A stretch of 64,000 nucleotides of DNA, from the NCBI GenBank assembly GCA_007258455.2, contig VDFB02373365.1, positions 220,628,552 to 220,692,551 on the forward strand, written 5' to 3'. This document shows positions 46,880-59,459 of the stretch, piece by piece. Below the pieces are notes generated by a model. The model saw only the letters and a list, made by a program, of their open reading frames with translations, was not told where the DNA came from and made no database searches. Within the stretch, counting starts at the first letter, position 1, and every line of letters starts with the position of its first letter. This stretch comes from Sequoia sempervirens (lineage: Eukaryota > Streptophyta > Pinopsida > Cupressales > Cupressaceae). A program made the position numbers and the translations under genes.

Positions 46880-48451
46880 ATGGTTTGTAATCAGCCCCAG
46901 TCAGGTTATAGAAGAATTTTTAACTCTGACAGACATAGAGCTATTAGTTTCATTGGGATTAATGGTTACCCAAATGTTATTCCATCTAAGATCAAGGAAT
47001 ATCTACCAAAGTTCAGTGGTACAAAGTGTGAATCAGCAAAAAAGCATCTACATGAATTCAATAATCTAATGGATGACTTTGAGGTAGATCATGAGGATGT
47101 AATCATGAGGTTGTTTGTTCATTCTCTAAAAGGAGATTCAATAGATTGGTTCTCTGATTTACTAGCATGCTTTGTATATTCTTGGAATGAGTTCAAAATA
47201 GTTTTCATAGAGAAATTTGGTGAAAGAATCAGTGCTAATTCTTTGCTCAATAAATTTATGAACATTGAGAAAGAAGAGGACGAGCTGGTTCTATCATTTA
47301 ATAGAAGATTTGCTAAAACATTAAGGGATATTCCTGAGCTCTTAAAGTTAAGTGATGCAGTATGTTTGGTGGTTTATTTGGGATCTTTTGATAAAAAAAA
47401 TGAGCTATCTGCTAAGAGATAAAAATCCAAAAACCTTGCATTAGGCATATGGGATAGCCATGAACATTGAAAACAACCAAAATTATGGAATGCACAAAGG
47501 TCATTTGAATACAAGAATTTCCTGCCATGAGACACCAAATGTTGATAAAACTACTAGTTTTTCTGGTGATATGGCCACAAAGAGGGTCCATATGTAGTAT
47601 TATGATTCAGATGAATCTGGTAATCTGTTTGAAGAAAAGAGTGATAATCAAATAATGTATTCATCATTCAGTGTGCTAGAACCATGTAGTTATGATTACA
47701 ATATTGCCAGGGTTGAAAATTTTGTCAATACTAAGCTTAGCTTCATTGGTTGTGTTCATGAACATTCAATTCATGAGGTTGATCATGCTGATTGTTATTT
47801 TTGTAGTCATAATAGCTTGTATGGAGTAGAATTGGGAAGTTTTACATCAGATGTGGATGACATGGGTTCATTCTCAGATGATCAGGTTATGCATTATGAT
47901 GAGAATTTGAAGCCACTAATTTTGGTTGATAATGTTATGGAGATTGAAGAACTTTCTTACAATGATATCTCAAATAATGTGGACATGGCAGAAATTCCTG
48001 ATGTTAGTACTAAACAATCTGAGGGTGGGAATGAAATTGAAAGTGTGTATATCTGCTCTTCTAGTAATTGTAGTGATTTTGAGTGTAATAATGACTTGAA
48101 GGATTTGGATCTTCATGCTGAGGAGGTTGAGGCTCTTATGTCAAAAATGAAAGTGATGGAAAATCCATTGTTTGATGAGCCTCCATCTTCACTAGAGATG
48201 AGAAATGATGATCCCTATTGGTGCAGAGATAATCCACTTTTTTTTTAAGACTTTGATGATATATCTAATGTAGAATTAGAATATGGTTTTAAGCAAACAA
48301 AGGAACACATTGGTGAGCTCTTTGAGGGTATTTCTTATGAATGTTTCACATTTGAAATAGGTTTAGCAAATAAATATGACTATCATGATGCCATCTACTT
48401 GCAGGATTATGAACATTTTCAATTTCCAGATCAACTAGAAGGTATTTTGTG
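46880..48451 (+). pseudogene. Element E gag
   Basis: This is the only gene of element E. The first frame (46880-47422) has the retrotransposon gag core: IKEYLPKFSGTKCESAKKHL, VIMRLFVHSLKGDSIDWF and FNRRFAKTLRDIPELL. At a run of eight A (47393-47400) the frame shifts. The next frame continues with the usual SYLLRDKNPKTLHQAY-type segment, a TAG at about 47596, and then a long acidic part (47655-48248 and beyond) rich in Asp, Glu, Ser and Asn that resembles nothing I know. The end is the TGA at 48449-48451. There is no zinc knuckle. Confidence 0.85.
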
Positions 48452-49034
48452 AAGAGCATGACAATAAAATGCAAAGCTTGAGGCTTGTGTTATTTTTAAT
48501 ATGGAGATATGTCATGTGATAATGATAATTTTCAGTTTGTGCCTGATAATACAATATAGAATTACCAGGATTACACTAACAATAATATACTCAGAAAAAT
48601 TGAGAAAAATACTAGTAACATTATTTGTAATCAGGTAGACCCTAAGGGTATCCACATTTTCTACTTGTAAGGAGAAGTCTATGCTTGTTGCAGTGGTATG
48701 ACAAAGGTAAATGTGGGTGGAAGGACATCAGTTCTTTCAATAGGTTGGTTTTTTACAGGGGCAAGAATTAGCCCTAAGTTTTAGTGGCCTAGTGCCACCA
48801 AATATGGAAATGAAGCCTGGTTAGATTGTAGGGTGCATACTAAAATTTGCACCTCGTGAGAAGGTTTCAGGTGGAGTGGAGATTGGATCTCCCTTTTTAG
48901 GTATTTTGGCATGTGTAATTTTTTGTATATATTTGGTTTCTTTTTGTTTTGGTTTTTTGTGCCTGGTCAACTTCACCCATGATTATGGGATCTCACCATG
49001 CCTGCAGGAGGCATGTGTCCCCAACAGGAGCCAC
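48452..49034 (+). other. Element E 3' internal region
   Basis: Non-coding, ending directly at the 3' LTR. No clean polypurine tract is seen. The closest is the interrupted GCAGGAGGCATG...CAGGAGCCAC stretch. Confidence 0.5.
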
Positions 49035-50569
49035 TGATGGAACCCCTTAGTAAATTTCTTGGGTCCACCCTAAAAATTGTGCAAAGTCTATCTTGGTCCC
49101 TCATTTATGATTTTAGGTCATATCCTCATCACTGTGTTATGGTTTTATATTCATAAAACCTCCCAAAATTGGCCTATGAATCAAAAAACCCTTGATCATT
49201 TTAAAATTGTATTGACTTGATATCCCTATTTTTTGATCACTTAAGTTGCCACTTATTCCATTAAAGTCGTGTATTCACTAGCCCCTTATGTTTAGGTTCG
49301 TCGATCTACTTGATCCTTTTTAGCATCAAACTTTCCTATGGTCAGGGCTTGATTTTAATATTTTAAATCCTTAGCCTTTGTTTTTATGGGTCAATATCGT
49401 GTTTGCCTAGAGATGGCCCACTTTTATGATTAACTTTCACAGCACGTGCAGAAATAGAATTTCATACTGTCATTCGATCATGGGGAATTAATCCCAGTCA
49501 TTCCCCATATGCCCGCGATGGATTGTTTCTTCTTATTTTATTCACACGGGCTGGTAGGCTTTGACCATGTGTTTGGTATGTTGGTGGGCCCAGTCTCCTT
49601 GGTGAAGATGGCTGGCGCCTTTCAAGGAAGATCAATGGCTATAGGATTGAAGATGTGGCCACATCTCTAACACTCCCTGTGTGCCTATCTTAATCTATTT
49701 CATGTTATTTTAAAGACACGAGCTAGCAGGCGATGGCCACATAGTATTGACAAATGGTGGGACCAGTATCTCCAGAAGGCCAGTGGACATCTGTCCAAAG
49801 GAAGATCAATGGTGGATGTCACAACACATGTTCTCATCAGATCTATTCCTCGCGCACCCACCTGTCTACAATAGTGAGGAAAGATAATCACATGGGCTAG
49901 CAAGCAAAGCAACACCTGTCATTATTATGGGACCTGCTAAGCTTTGAGGACAGATGTTTGTTTCATAAGAGATGGAATCGACGATCGATGGTAGGTGACG
50001 TGGCCTAATCTTGACCACTCCCTGCCATCCTATGAGGGCCCCACCCATGTCCTATATTTTGCAATGGGAAAGTGGGAAAGTGCCATATGGACTTTCTAAA
50101 AGGCTCTAATGGGCTCTAATAAAATTAGAATACTTATAAATTTGGCCGAGAAGGTACTATTTTCTAAATGGTGCTATTTTCAACTTTGTTCTTTGAGGCA
50201 CATGCTTGAGATTTCATCCATCAGTCCTGACAGTTATTGATACGTGTGAAAAAGGTGAAAACAAAGCAAGGTAATGTACGAACCGATATTTTGAGATCAG
50301 ATCAAGATCATTTCCCATTGTTTTGCTACAAATAAATATAGGTGAATTAATTCCCATGGGTAAGCAGGTAATTATAGCATGAATAGTTTTAATTGATGTT
50401 ATGTACAGAGTGGATGTATATCTACTCAGGGATTTTTTGATTTAAAGGAGCATTAAAAGAATAATTAAAACTTAATTATGAGTAGTTGCATAGTAATCTA
50501 CCCGTTGATTTATCTTTTAAAACATGATCAATAGTTAATATTAAAAAGATCAAAGTATACTATTGTAAG

Positions 50570-52348
50570 TGTTGGCTCTCACATTTGTTGCCCTTGATGA
50601 CAGGTATTTGACAGGAATACAAACATTTTAGTTGGTATGATAGTGCATGATCATGGAATTGACATGGTAGCACTTAACATTTTATTTGATACATGGGAAT
50701 GACATGTTTTGTTCCAATATTTCAACTTCATAAAGACAATGATATTGTGATGGCAGCTAAGACTTTTGTTTGATAAAAATTGGTACATATGATCATATTT
50801 ATATTGGTCTTCATATACTTTTGGTCACCTTATTATGATATATTGGTTTATCCATTGAAGGTCTTAGTGTCCTCTAAAGAGGTTTTTGATTCCTAGTGCA
50901 TGTCCTTTCAAAGTTTCTTGGGTATTAAAGTTGCAAAAGCATTCTAAATAAAAAATGGATATCAATCCATCGAGCTTATAAAGGTAAACACTATATGATA
51001 CAAAATCTTTTGTTTCAAATTTTTCCAAAAAATTTGTAAAGAACATTTTTTAAGTCCCTCGAACTAGAGCATGAGCAAGCTAGGGTTATGGCGATGGTGT
51101 TGACAGTTTTATGAACGTTGTAAAAGGCATGTTTTTCAGTCTCTATCTGTAGAAATGTAACTTACAGGTGTCGCCGGTCCTTCTCCTTCAATCTTAAGAT
51201 GTTTTTGTGTTTAAATCTTGGTATTTTAGTTTGGTCGGTGGTTATGTTCTTAGTAAAAGAATTAAATCTTGTTTTAAATGCTTTTGTTTGGTTATGTTTT
51301 TTGGAAGCTTGTCAATTGTCATTAGTTTGGGTATGATAAGCAAATGTTAAACCTGCCATTCTATTAATTGTTAAGGGAAGTTGTAATTTAGGTATTGGAG
51401 TTGAAAGCAGTTCGTTTACAGTTCAAAAAATATGCACATTATGTATGATATGTTGAACATATTCACGGGTTTGAAGATTACTTTGCATACATTGTATTGA
51501 TCATGTATGAGTTAAAAGATAGTCAGAAGGTGGTGTCACATTGGTGACTCAACATGAGGTAGTTTGATATAGTTTGAATATGGTTTTCTTGATGGTTATA
51601 AGCTTGAATAGGTGGTAGCATTCGATGACATCTACATTGGATATTTAAACAGTGTCTTTACACTGTTGTTTGTTCGAAGGTTTTATAGAAAGGTTATGAT
51701 ACTGAAAGTTTAATCTCTTTTTTTGTAATTGAATTTTTGCAAACATGATGCAAAACAGATTGTATCACTAATATATTTTGTATTTTAGAGATTCTAGTGA
51801 ATGAATCTTTAAGATATTAAATGTATTAGATTGAAAGTGAAATATGTTTTGTAGAGAAACAAAGTGATCCTCTATAGTTAATGATTCTATTCAGAAATGT
51901 ATAGTGAAGTTAAAATGATCAAGTCAATGAGACAAAATGATCATTGTCAGTGAGGCATTGTTTTATTGCTAGTGAGGCATTGAAAAGCCTATCAATGAGA
52001 TAGCATTGTCAGTGAGACATACAAATAGCCAATGAGGTATTGAAAATCCTATCAGTGAGATAGCATTGTCAATGAGACATACAAACAGCCAGTGAGGTGT
52101 TGTAAAATATGATTTTTCAAATAAGCTAGTGAGGAATTTTTTGAGTGGTTTTATTCCCAAGGAGGGTTTCCACTCAGGACATATCATTGTGTCATATGCT
52201 TGTGTATGTTTTGTTTATACTGTTGTCTATTATATTGCTTCAAATTATTTACTTAAGTCAAATTTGAAGAAGCATTTACAAAGTGAAAATATTTTGTATG
52301 AACATTGATTCACCCCCCCACCCTCTCGGTGTTTATTGTACTCCAACA
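50570..52348 (+). repeat. Element F 5' LTR
   Basis: 1779 bases, pairs with 56972-58809. Contains the CAGTGAG repeats described separately. Confidence 0.92.
51940..52130 (+). repeat. CAGTGAG-based tandem repeat in element F 5' LTR
   Basis: A ~60-base unit made of GCCAGTGAGGCATTGAAAA, CCTATCAGTGAGATAGCATT and GTCAGTGAGACATACAAA occurs about twice, with extra CAGTGAG words on each side. The 3' LTR has the same at 58425-58600. Confidence 0.88.
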
Positions 52349-52350
52349 AG

Positions 52351-52362
52351 TGGTATCAGAGC
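52351..52362 (+). other. Element F primer binding site
   Basis: TGGTATCAGAGC, complementary to initiator tRNA-Met, two bases after the LTR. Confidence 0.93.
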
Positions 52363-52422
52363 CAAACCATTGTAAGTTAAGTCTTAAAATCTTAGGGGGG
52401 TCCTTGTCGTGTATTACTTTTC

Positions 52423-53844
52423 ATGGCTAAGTGCAAAAGAAATAGAGGTCAAAAGAAAAACACTAATGTCAAGCAAAAAGATAATCAAACAACCCATGTC
52501 AAGTCTAGTGAAGCCTTGTCTCAAGAAAAGTTCTTGTTAGTTGATTCTTTAAATTTTAATATGAACAATTTTGTAGAAGACAAGGTGCCTAATATAGAGT
52601 TTGATGAATTCATGGTAAATATGAATGAATCAGATATAGAAGAGTGTGTTAGTGACCCTGAAGGAGTTGTTGATTTTGAAGGAGAGCTTGTTTTTGCTCT
52701 AGATCTGATTAGTAAACTTGAAAGAGAAAACAAGAAACTCAAGATTCAAATGGAAGAAAGAAAAGGAATTGAAGAAGAAAAGGGAGTCAAGTTGAAAGTT
52801 AAAGTAGAAATTTGTTAAAAGTTTGAGGTTGAACTTGATTCTTTTAAAAAGAGTGTAGAAAAGAATTATTTGTTAAATTGTTCTAATTATTCAAATAACA
52901 TAATTTTAAATCTGAAAATAGAGATTGAGGAAACTAAGAGGATAGTGAAAGTAACAAAATCTAATTTGGATTCCAAAACTACTAAGTGTCATAAGCTTGA
53001 AGGAGGGGTTTTTTCTTTAAAGAAAGATCTTGAAAATTATAAGATTTGGTTAGAAAAGTATAAGAAGTTTGAGAAAATTATTAATGGACTTGATGATATG
53101 TTATGTAAGAAAAAACATTCTAGTGATCCTACTGGTCTAGGATATGGGATAGGAAAAAAATCTACAAGTGGAAAAGAGTCAAAATGTGAAATAGCTTTTG
53201 TATCTGCAAATGGAAAAGGACAAGTTTTTGAGGTTAGACAAACTCCAAGAAAAAAGATAGACTTAAACTATTGTACTACTCCTGAAAAAGAAAATAAGGT
53301 TGCATATGCAAAACAATACAAGGTTTTGAACAAAATTGGAAGAAGAGATAGTTGGTTCATAGGATCTACATCTATTAGACAGAATCATTCAATAAGGTAG
53401 AATTACTCTCAATTTCATGGTTATTGTTATTCGTGTCATAAATATGGTCATAGAGTAAGAGATTGTAGATTTCATACAAGAAATGTTTCTAAATGGACTA
53501 ATAACAATTCTTATAGCCTGTCAAATCAAGGTTATAACAATGTTTGATATAACTGTACTAAAATTGGCCATCTAGCAAGAAATTGTTGGATGCATGGAAG
53601 ATATGATTATAGAAATCCAAGAAATAGATATCATTATTCTTCTAGAAATATCATATGTTATAAGTGCAACAGTGTTGGACATAAATCATAGTAACGTTGG
53701 ACTAATCCTATAAGGTCAGCTAGATATAACGAAATGGTAAGGACTTTGGACAAGCAAAACAAAGAACCTAGGAAGGTTTGGAGAAGAAAATCTGAACAAA
53801 AATAGAAAGAACCTAATATTGTGCATATTGCACAAGAAACTTAA
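52423..53844 (+). pseudogene. Element F gag (coiled coil and three zinc knuckles)
   Basis: One frame of 474 codons with internal stops (TAA 52816-52818, TAG 53398-53400 and several beyond 53540). The N-terminal part is basic (MAKCKRNRGQKKN), the middle is a long Lys/Glu/Leu coiled coil, and LDDMLCKKKHSSDPTGLGYG matches the conserved end of copia gag. The tail shows three CCHC knuckles: CYSCHKYGHRVRDC, one with the first Cys lost (YNCTKIGHLARNC), and CYKCNSVGHKS followed by stops. The usual N-terminal UBN2 half of gag is absent. Nucleic-acid packaging is the expected role. Confidence 0.82.
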
Positions 53845-56800
53845 GTAAAAGCATGGGATTGATATGCAATCAGGAGGAGTATCATGTATCTATCTAATAT
53901 CCCTGGTTTGATTTATATATTTGAAAATTTCATAGGTTGGTAGAAACATTCAATGTGTTGGAAGTGTAGTGTTATCATGCAAGGTTATCAAACAATAGAT
54001 ATGAGGAAATGGTTCCTTAGTCATTTGGTTATTTTTCGATCATAGGCTTTGATGTAAATTGTTTGGATGTACTCTTTTTATGTTCAGTTGTTATACACAT
54101 GCTAATACTACTTGCACAGTGAATATCTTGAATTTCTCATTTTCTAAGATAGTGGATATGTTTTGTGCATTGCTAATTTTTGCTTGACAATTGCACAAAC
54201 AATGGAGTTGCTTTGTGAATCAAGTATATGGTTTGTATGTTCTAGATTTTATCTTCAGCAACTTATAATGTGGAAATTAGGAGTACAGGGCAGTTCGCAT
54301 CTGCATATCCTACAGAGGTAGTGACAGTTATGTTGATGTCAAAGTTCATGGTTTTATGGTGTCCATTGCAAAGTGGTGATTTGATTAATACTTGATAACC
54401 TATGTATCTTGTTAGCATTAGATATTAGTGGCTTATATATACTTTTCTCTAATAAGTAATTAATATCTTATCAACTTTCATTGGTAAGCGGTAAATGGCT
54501 TGTTACATTCATAGTATATAAGTTATTAATGACCTATTGCATATAAGGTTCATGTGTAAATCAAGTACTAAGTGGTTCACTACCATGCTTTGAAAATGGT
54601 ATTCAAAGTTATTCTTTACACAGTGTAGTGATTGCTTGGAACATTGAAATCACAAAGATTTGAATTGGAAGTCTTCTTGAAGATATGTTTGCAAATGAAG
54701 TTGTGTGGAGAAATTACAAGTTTGGAGGGAAAGCATGTTGACTTTGATAGTGGTAGTACATATTATCTTTGACGGTGATTTTTCCTTACACTTGATAGTG
54801 ATATTTCATTGGTTGCTTGTGGTAAGTCTAGTTTTTAGTTGTTTCTTCCAGCTTATTATAGAACATGAATATTTTGAATCTTGATGGCTGTGATATGACA
54901 TCTTGGACTCTAATGATAGTTTAGTGAAGCATTATCTTTGCTAATCACTTAGTACTCGTCATGTATATTCTAGAAAGGGATAGTTTGAAGATAATTTTTG
55001 AAACTTGCTCTATTTAAATCATATTGACAATTATCAATGATGATATATTTTTGCATTGAACAGTGGCCCTTTCAAGTTTTTCTGGACATTGACTTATTTT
55101 CATGGGAAAAGTGTGTTGACAGTATTGATAATGTTTCATGCTAAACAATGATTTGTTCTGGCATTATGAAGATGATACTATAATTTTCTTCCTCATATTG
55201 AATCCTACTTTGTTACTACAAGCCTATAGTGACAGTTGATAGTGTTATTCAGGAGTTTTTAGATTAAATTGCCTCATTTTCTTGAAAATGGTATGATATT
55301 GGATGTGATAGTTTGGTTTCACTGCTATAGTGGCACTTGATATGGCATTTTGAAATTAGTAGGTTGATTTCATTTTGATAGTATAGTGATACTTCTTTGG
55401 TATAGCAGTGGCATATACTTGTTTTGTACATACAAATCTTGGGCAAAAGACATCTTGGTAACATGGATTTGCAACTTGCATAATAGGTGCTTGAATAGGT
55501 TTGAAGTCTTTGATTCATCTTATGTGTTTAGTCAGGGGGAGCTTCTTTGTTCATATTTCATCCCTAGTTTATGAGACAATTATAATTTATACTCATGCTT
55601 TCTTGTTTAGTGATCATGCATACAAAATAGTGACATACAAATTTGTGGAATTTATATCTCATTAGAGATAGCAGGGACAACTCTTCATGCTTATTATTTT
55701 TGTTATTATCTTGATACTTGGGTATATGCAGGATCATGATGGGCCAAAAAGTTGCAATATGATGGGTATGTGGCTGACGACTTTTTTTTAACCCAAAATT
55801 GATAAAATGAAAATGGTTTTTAAAGGATATTCTTAGCTTTCCACCAATATAAATTATGCTTTACTTTGAATTTAATAAGTAATTATTATTCATATTCTAT
55901 TCAAATTATGACTAAAGTCCTAATTGATAGACTGATTGAAAAACATCTATAGCTTTCAAACAGTATCACATTTTTTGAATTTAAAACATGTGTCACATTC
56001 TATGACTTGCATACTATAAGATTAAAAAAAGAAAAATTGAATTTCATGAAGTTTTGACTAAGTTAAGGTGGTCAGACATATGAATTTTTTATATCTTTTA
56101 AAAGTTGTAATAAAAAATTCATAATTAATTATTTACTTGGGAAAAAATTACAAAAAAATATGCATCACATCGACATGAGTCCCATACTTATATCTAAAAT
56201 ATTATAAAAAAATACTATCATTTTATTGTGGTTAGGTGGTCGACAAACACCTACTTCTTATTTTTCCCTAAAATTTAAGTACTATGCATTGAAATTTCAA
56301 TTTTTACCAAATAGATTTTTATTTTTTTAAAACCTAGTAGTTTAGAAACTACATTCAATTTTCTATAGATTCTATTCTTACATATTTTTGAAATAATATA
56401 GATAACTTATTCAATTTTTTACGTCAAGTTGCCTAACTCTGATTTTTTTGATTTTTTTGCCACTTAAAGACCTGTTTTTTTCATGATAATCCTGCACATA
56501 CCCACTTACTTTGTGTTGATCAGATTTTAATGAGGTAGCCTGCAGTTGTTGCCCTTCATGATGGATATCAGGATTAATCTTCTATTGTCTTCGCTACTAT
56601 ATATCATGGGTATAATATTGGAATGTTGTTGTTCCATGATTTGTGTTCAATTGCAAGGATTTGGTAACTCTACATTTGTGGTTACATATTTTTGGTAACC
56701 ATATTTTTATTGTTAAAACCTTCATATATATCCACTACATTTGAGTTCTAGCATTTCTTGGTCACTGCTCTATCTATTATATCTATTGGACATGTATCTT

Positions 56801-56958
56801 TACAGGACTTTTGCACAATTTGGTGCACATATAGTGACTATTATAGGATCTATTGTTCCATTTCTTGCTATGTTACATTTGCTTCATCTAATTTTGTGCA
56901 TCCCTTTGTCTCTTGATGCAAAACGGGGGAGAGAGCTTTGGTGTTTTGCCATCAACGC
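53845..56958 (+). other. Element F internal region without recognisable pol
   Basis: 3.1 kb of AT-rich DNA. I searched for copia protease, integrase and RT motifs (D-S-G, DDE spacing, YVDD) on both strands and saw none. Open frames at 55264-55518 and 56741-57025 are short and unrelated to known families. Confidence 0.55.
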
Positions 56959-56971
56959 CAAAGGGGGAGTT
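56959..56971 (+). other. Element F polypurine tract
   Basis: CAAAGGGGGAGTT immediately before the 3' LTR. Confidence 0.85.
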
Positions 56972-58809
56972 TGTTGGCTCTCACAGTTGTTTCCCTTGAT
57001 GTCAAAGACACACAAAGGCACTTGATGACAGGTATTTGACAAGAATACAGACATTTAAGTTAGTATGACAGTGCATTATCATGGAATTGATATGGTAGCA
57101 CTTAACATTTCATTTGATACATGGGCATGACATGTTTGGTTTCAGTATTTCAACTTCATAAAGGCAATGATATTGTGATGGAAGCTAAGACTTGTGTTTG
57201 ATAAAAAGTGGTACATGTGATCATATTTATATCGGTCTTCATATACTTTTGGTCACCTTATTATGATATATTGGTTTATCCATTGAAGGGCTTAGTGTGC
57301 TCTAAAGAGGTTTTTGATTCTTAGTGCATGTCCTTTCAAAGTTCCTTGGGTATTAAAGTTGCAAAAGCATTGTAAATAATGGGTATTAAAGTTGCAAAAG
57401 CATTGTAAATAAAAAAATGGATATCAATCCATCAGGATTATAAAGGTAAACACTATATGACATAAAAGATTTTGTTTCAAAGTTTTCCAAAGCATTTGTA
57501 AAGCACATTTTTTATGGAAGGCCCTCAAACTAGGGCACAGGCAAGCTAGGGTTATGGCGATGGTGTTAACAGTTTTGTGAAGGCTGCAAAAGGCATGTTT
57601 TTCAATCTCTATTGGCAGGAATGTAACCTACAAGTGTCGCCAATCCTTCTCCTTCAATCTTAAGAGGATTTTGTGTTTAAATCTTGGTATTTTAGTTTGG
57701 TCAACAATTCTGTTCTTAGTAAAAGAAGTAAATCTTGTTTTAAATTCTATTGTTTGGTTGTGTTTTTTGGAAGCTTGTCAACTATCATTAGTTTGGGTAT
57801 GATAAGCAAATGTTAAACCTACCATTCTGTTAATTGTTAAGGGAAGTTGTAATTCAAGTATGCAGTTGAGAGTAGTTCATTTGCAATTCAGAAATTATGC
57901 ACATTATGTATGCTACTTTGAACATATTCACAGGTTTGAAGATTACTTTGCATACATTGTATTGATCATGTATGAGTTAAAAGATAGTTAGAAGGTGGTG
58001 TCACATTGGTGACTCGACATGAGGTAGTTTGATACAGTTTGAATATGGTTTTCCTGATGGTTATAAGCTTGAAAAAGTGGTAGCATTTGATGACATCTAC
58101 ATTGGATATTTAAACAGTGTCTTTACACTGTTGTGTGTTCAAAGGTTTTACAGAAGGGTTATGATACATAAAGTTTAATTAATTTTTCTATAATTAAAGT
58201 TTTGCAAACATGATGCAAATCAGATTGTATCACTAATATATTTTGTATTTTAGAGATTCCAGTGAATGAATCTTTAAGATATTAAATGTATTAGATTGAA
58301 AGTGAAATATGTTTTGTAGAGAAACAGAGTGATCCTCTATAGTTAATGATTCTATTCAAAAATGTATAGTGAAGTTAAAATGATCAATTCAATGAGACAA
58401 AATGATCATTGCCAATGAGGCATTGTTTTATTGCCAGTGAGGCATTGAAAATCCTATCAATGAGATAGCATTGTCACTGAGACATACAAATAGCCAGTGA
58501 GGCATTGAAAATCCTATCAGTGAGATAGCATTTTCAGTAAGAAATATAAACAACCAGTGAGGCATTGTAAAAGAGAATTTTGCAAATAAGCTAGTGAGGC
58601 ATTTTTCAAGTGGCTTTATTCCCCAAGAGAGTTTCCACTTAGGACATATCATTGTGTCATATGCTTGTGTATGTTTTTTTTATACTATTGTATATTCTAT
58701 TGTTGCATATTGTTTACTTAAGTCAAATTTGAAAAATCATTTACAAAGTGAAAAATTTGTGTATGAACACTGATTCAACCCTCCTCTCAGTGTTCATTGT
58801 ACTCCAACA
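56972..58809 (+). repeat. Element F 3' LTR
   Basis: 1838 bases. Relative to the 5' LTR it has an extra ~27 bases near its start and a 33-base tandem duplication at 57348-57413. Confidence 0.92.
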
Positions 58810-58931
58810 ATCAACTCACAGGCACAAGCTTTCTTTGAAGAATTAATAGTTGGCACACTTGCATGGCTCATTATAATGAGGACCAATGGTCATTTTTCTC
58901 ATTTAGAATTTGCATTCAGAAACTAACAATT

Positions 58932-59459
58932 GAGTTTGAGTCTAAGAGCAGAATTGGTAGAGGTATTATGGTTCTTATCATTGAGAGGATGAGTAAGTCC
59001 AAAGAGTTTGTTAGGTTAGTCTGAAGGTCTAGGAGATTTATTTTTCTTGTGTTTGAGGAGAGTGCCCCTGAGAATGAAGTTGATACATAGGGAGCTCTTG
59101 ATACACCAAAGAGTAGAAGGGGACACAGGAAATTCAAGAAGTTTAGTGTCAGGAGTAACTTTCGCCTGAGGAGAAAAACTGTTTCAGAAGAATTGGTCAA
59201 GTTCAAAGGGAAAAAGTTGGTGGAATATGAAAAGAAGAAAAAGAAAAAGTGCAAGTATCGCAAGGCCTATCTGGGAGGATGTAATTCTCCCAGTGAGGTT
59301 TCTGATAGCCCTTTAGAGAGTGAGGGTGACACTGATCCGAAGTTTGATTGTTACCCACTCTCCTTGGTACCATTTGATGATTATGACGAGGAGGTGGTGA
59401 CAGTTCCACCACGAGCAAGGTGCGGGCTAGTATCCTCTTTGGCTAATGACTCAGAGTGA
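58932..59459 (+). pseudogene. Open frame inside element E 3' LTR
   Basis: This is the counterpart of 42569-43105: 176 codons, two stops in the same places, and the same basic middle and acidic end (DDYDEEVVTVPPRARCGLV). The difference in length is exactly three codons and the frame is kept throughout. Confidence 0.5.

Larger units (their letters stand above)
50570..58809 (+). mobile_element. Element F: copia-type retrotransposon with gag only
   Basis: LTRs 50570-52348 and 56972-58809 (TGTTGGCTCTC...CTCCAACA), an initiator-Met primer site at 52351-52362, a gag gene and a polypurine tract at 56959-56971. The target duplication has decayed: GTAAG on the left, ATCAA on the right. The unoccupied copy of the site in E's other LTR reads GTCAG, close to both. 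Between gag and the polypurine tract lie 3.1 kb with no protease, integrase or RT motif. Confidence 0.9.

Noticed and set aside
47393..47400. Programmed -1 frameshift at the A-run in E gag
   Set aside because: Reading one base back leads straight to a TGA. The conserved continuation needs a shift the other way, so a plain one-base insertion is simpler.
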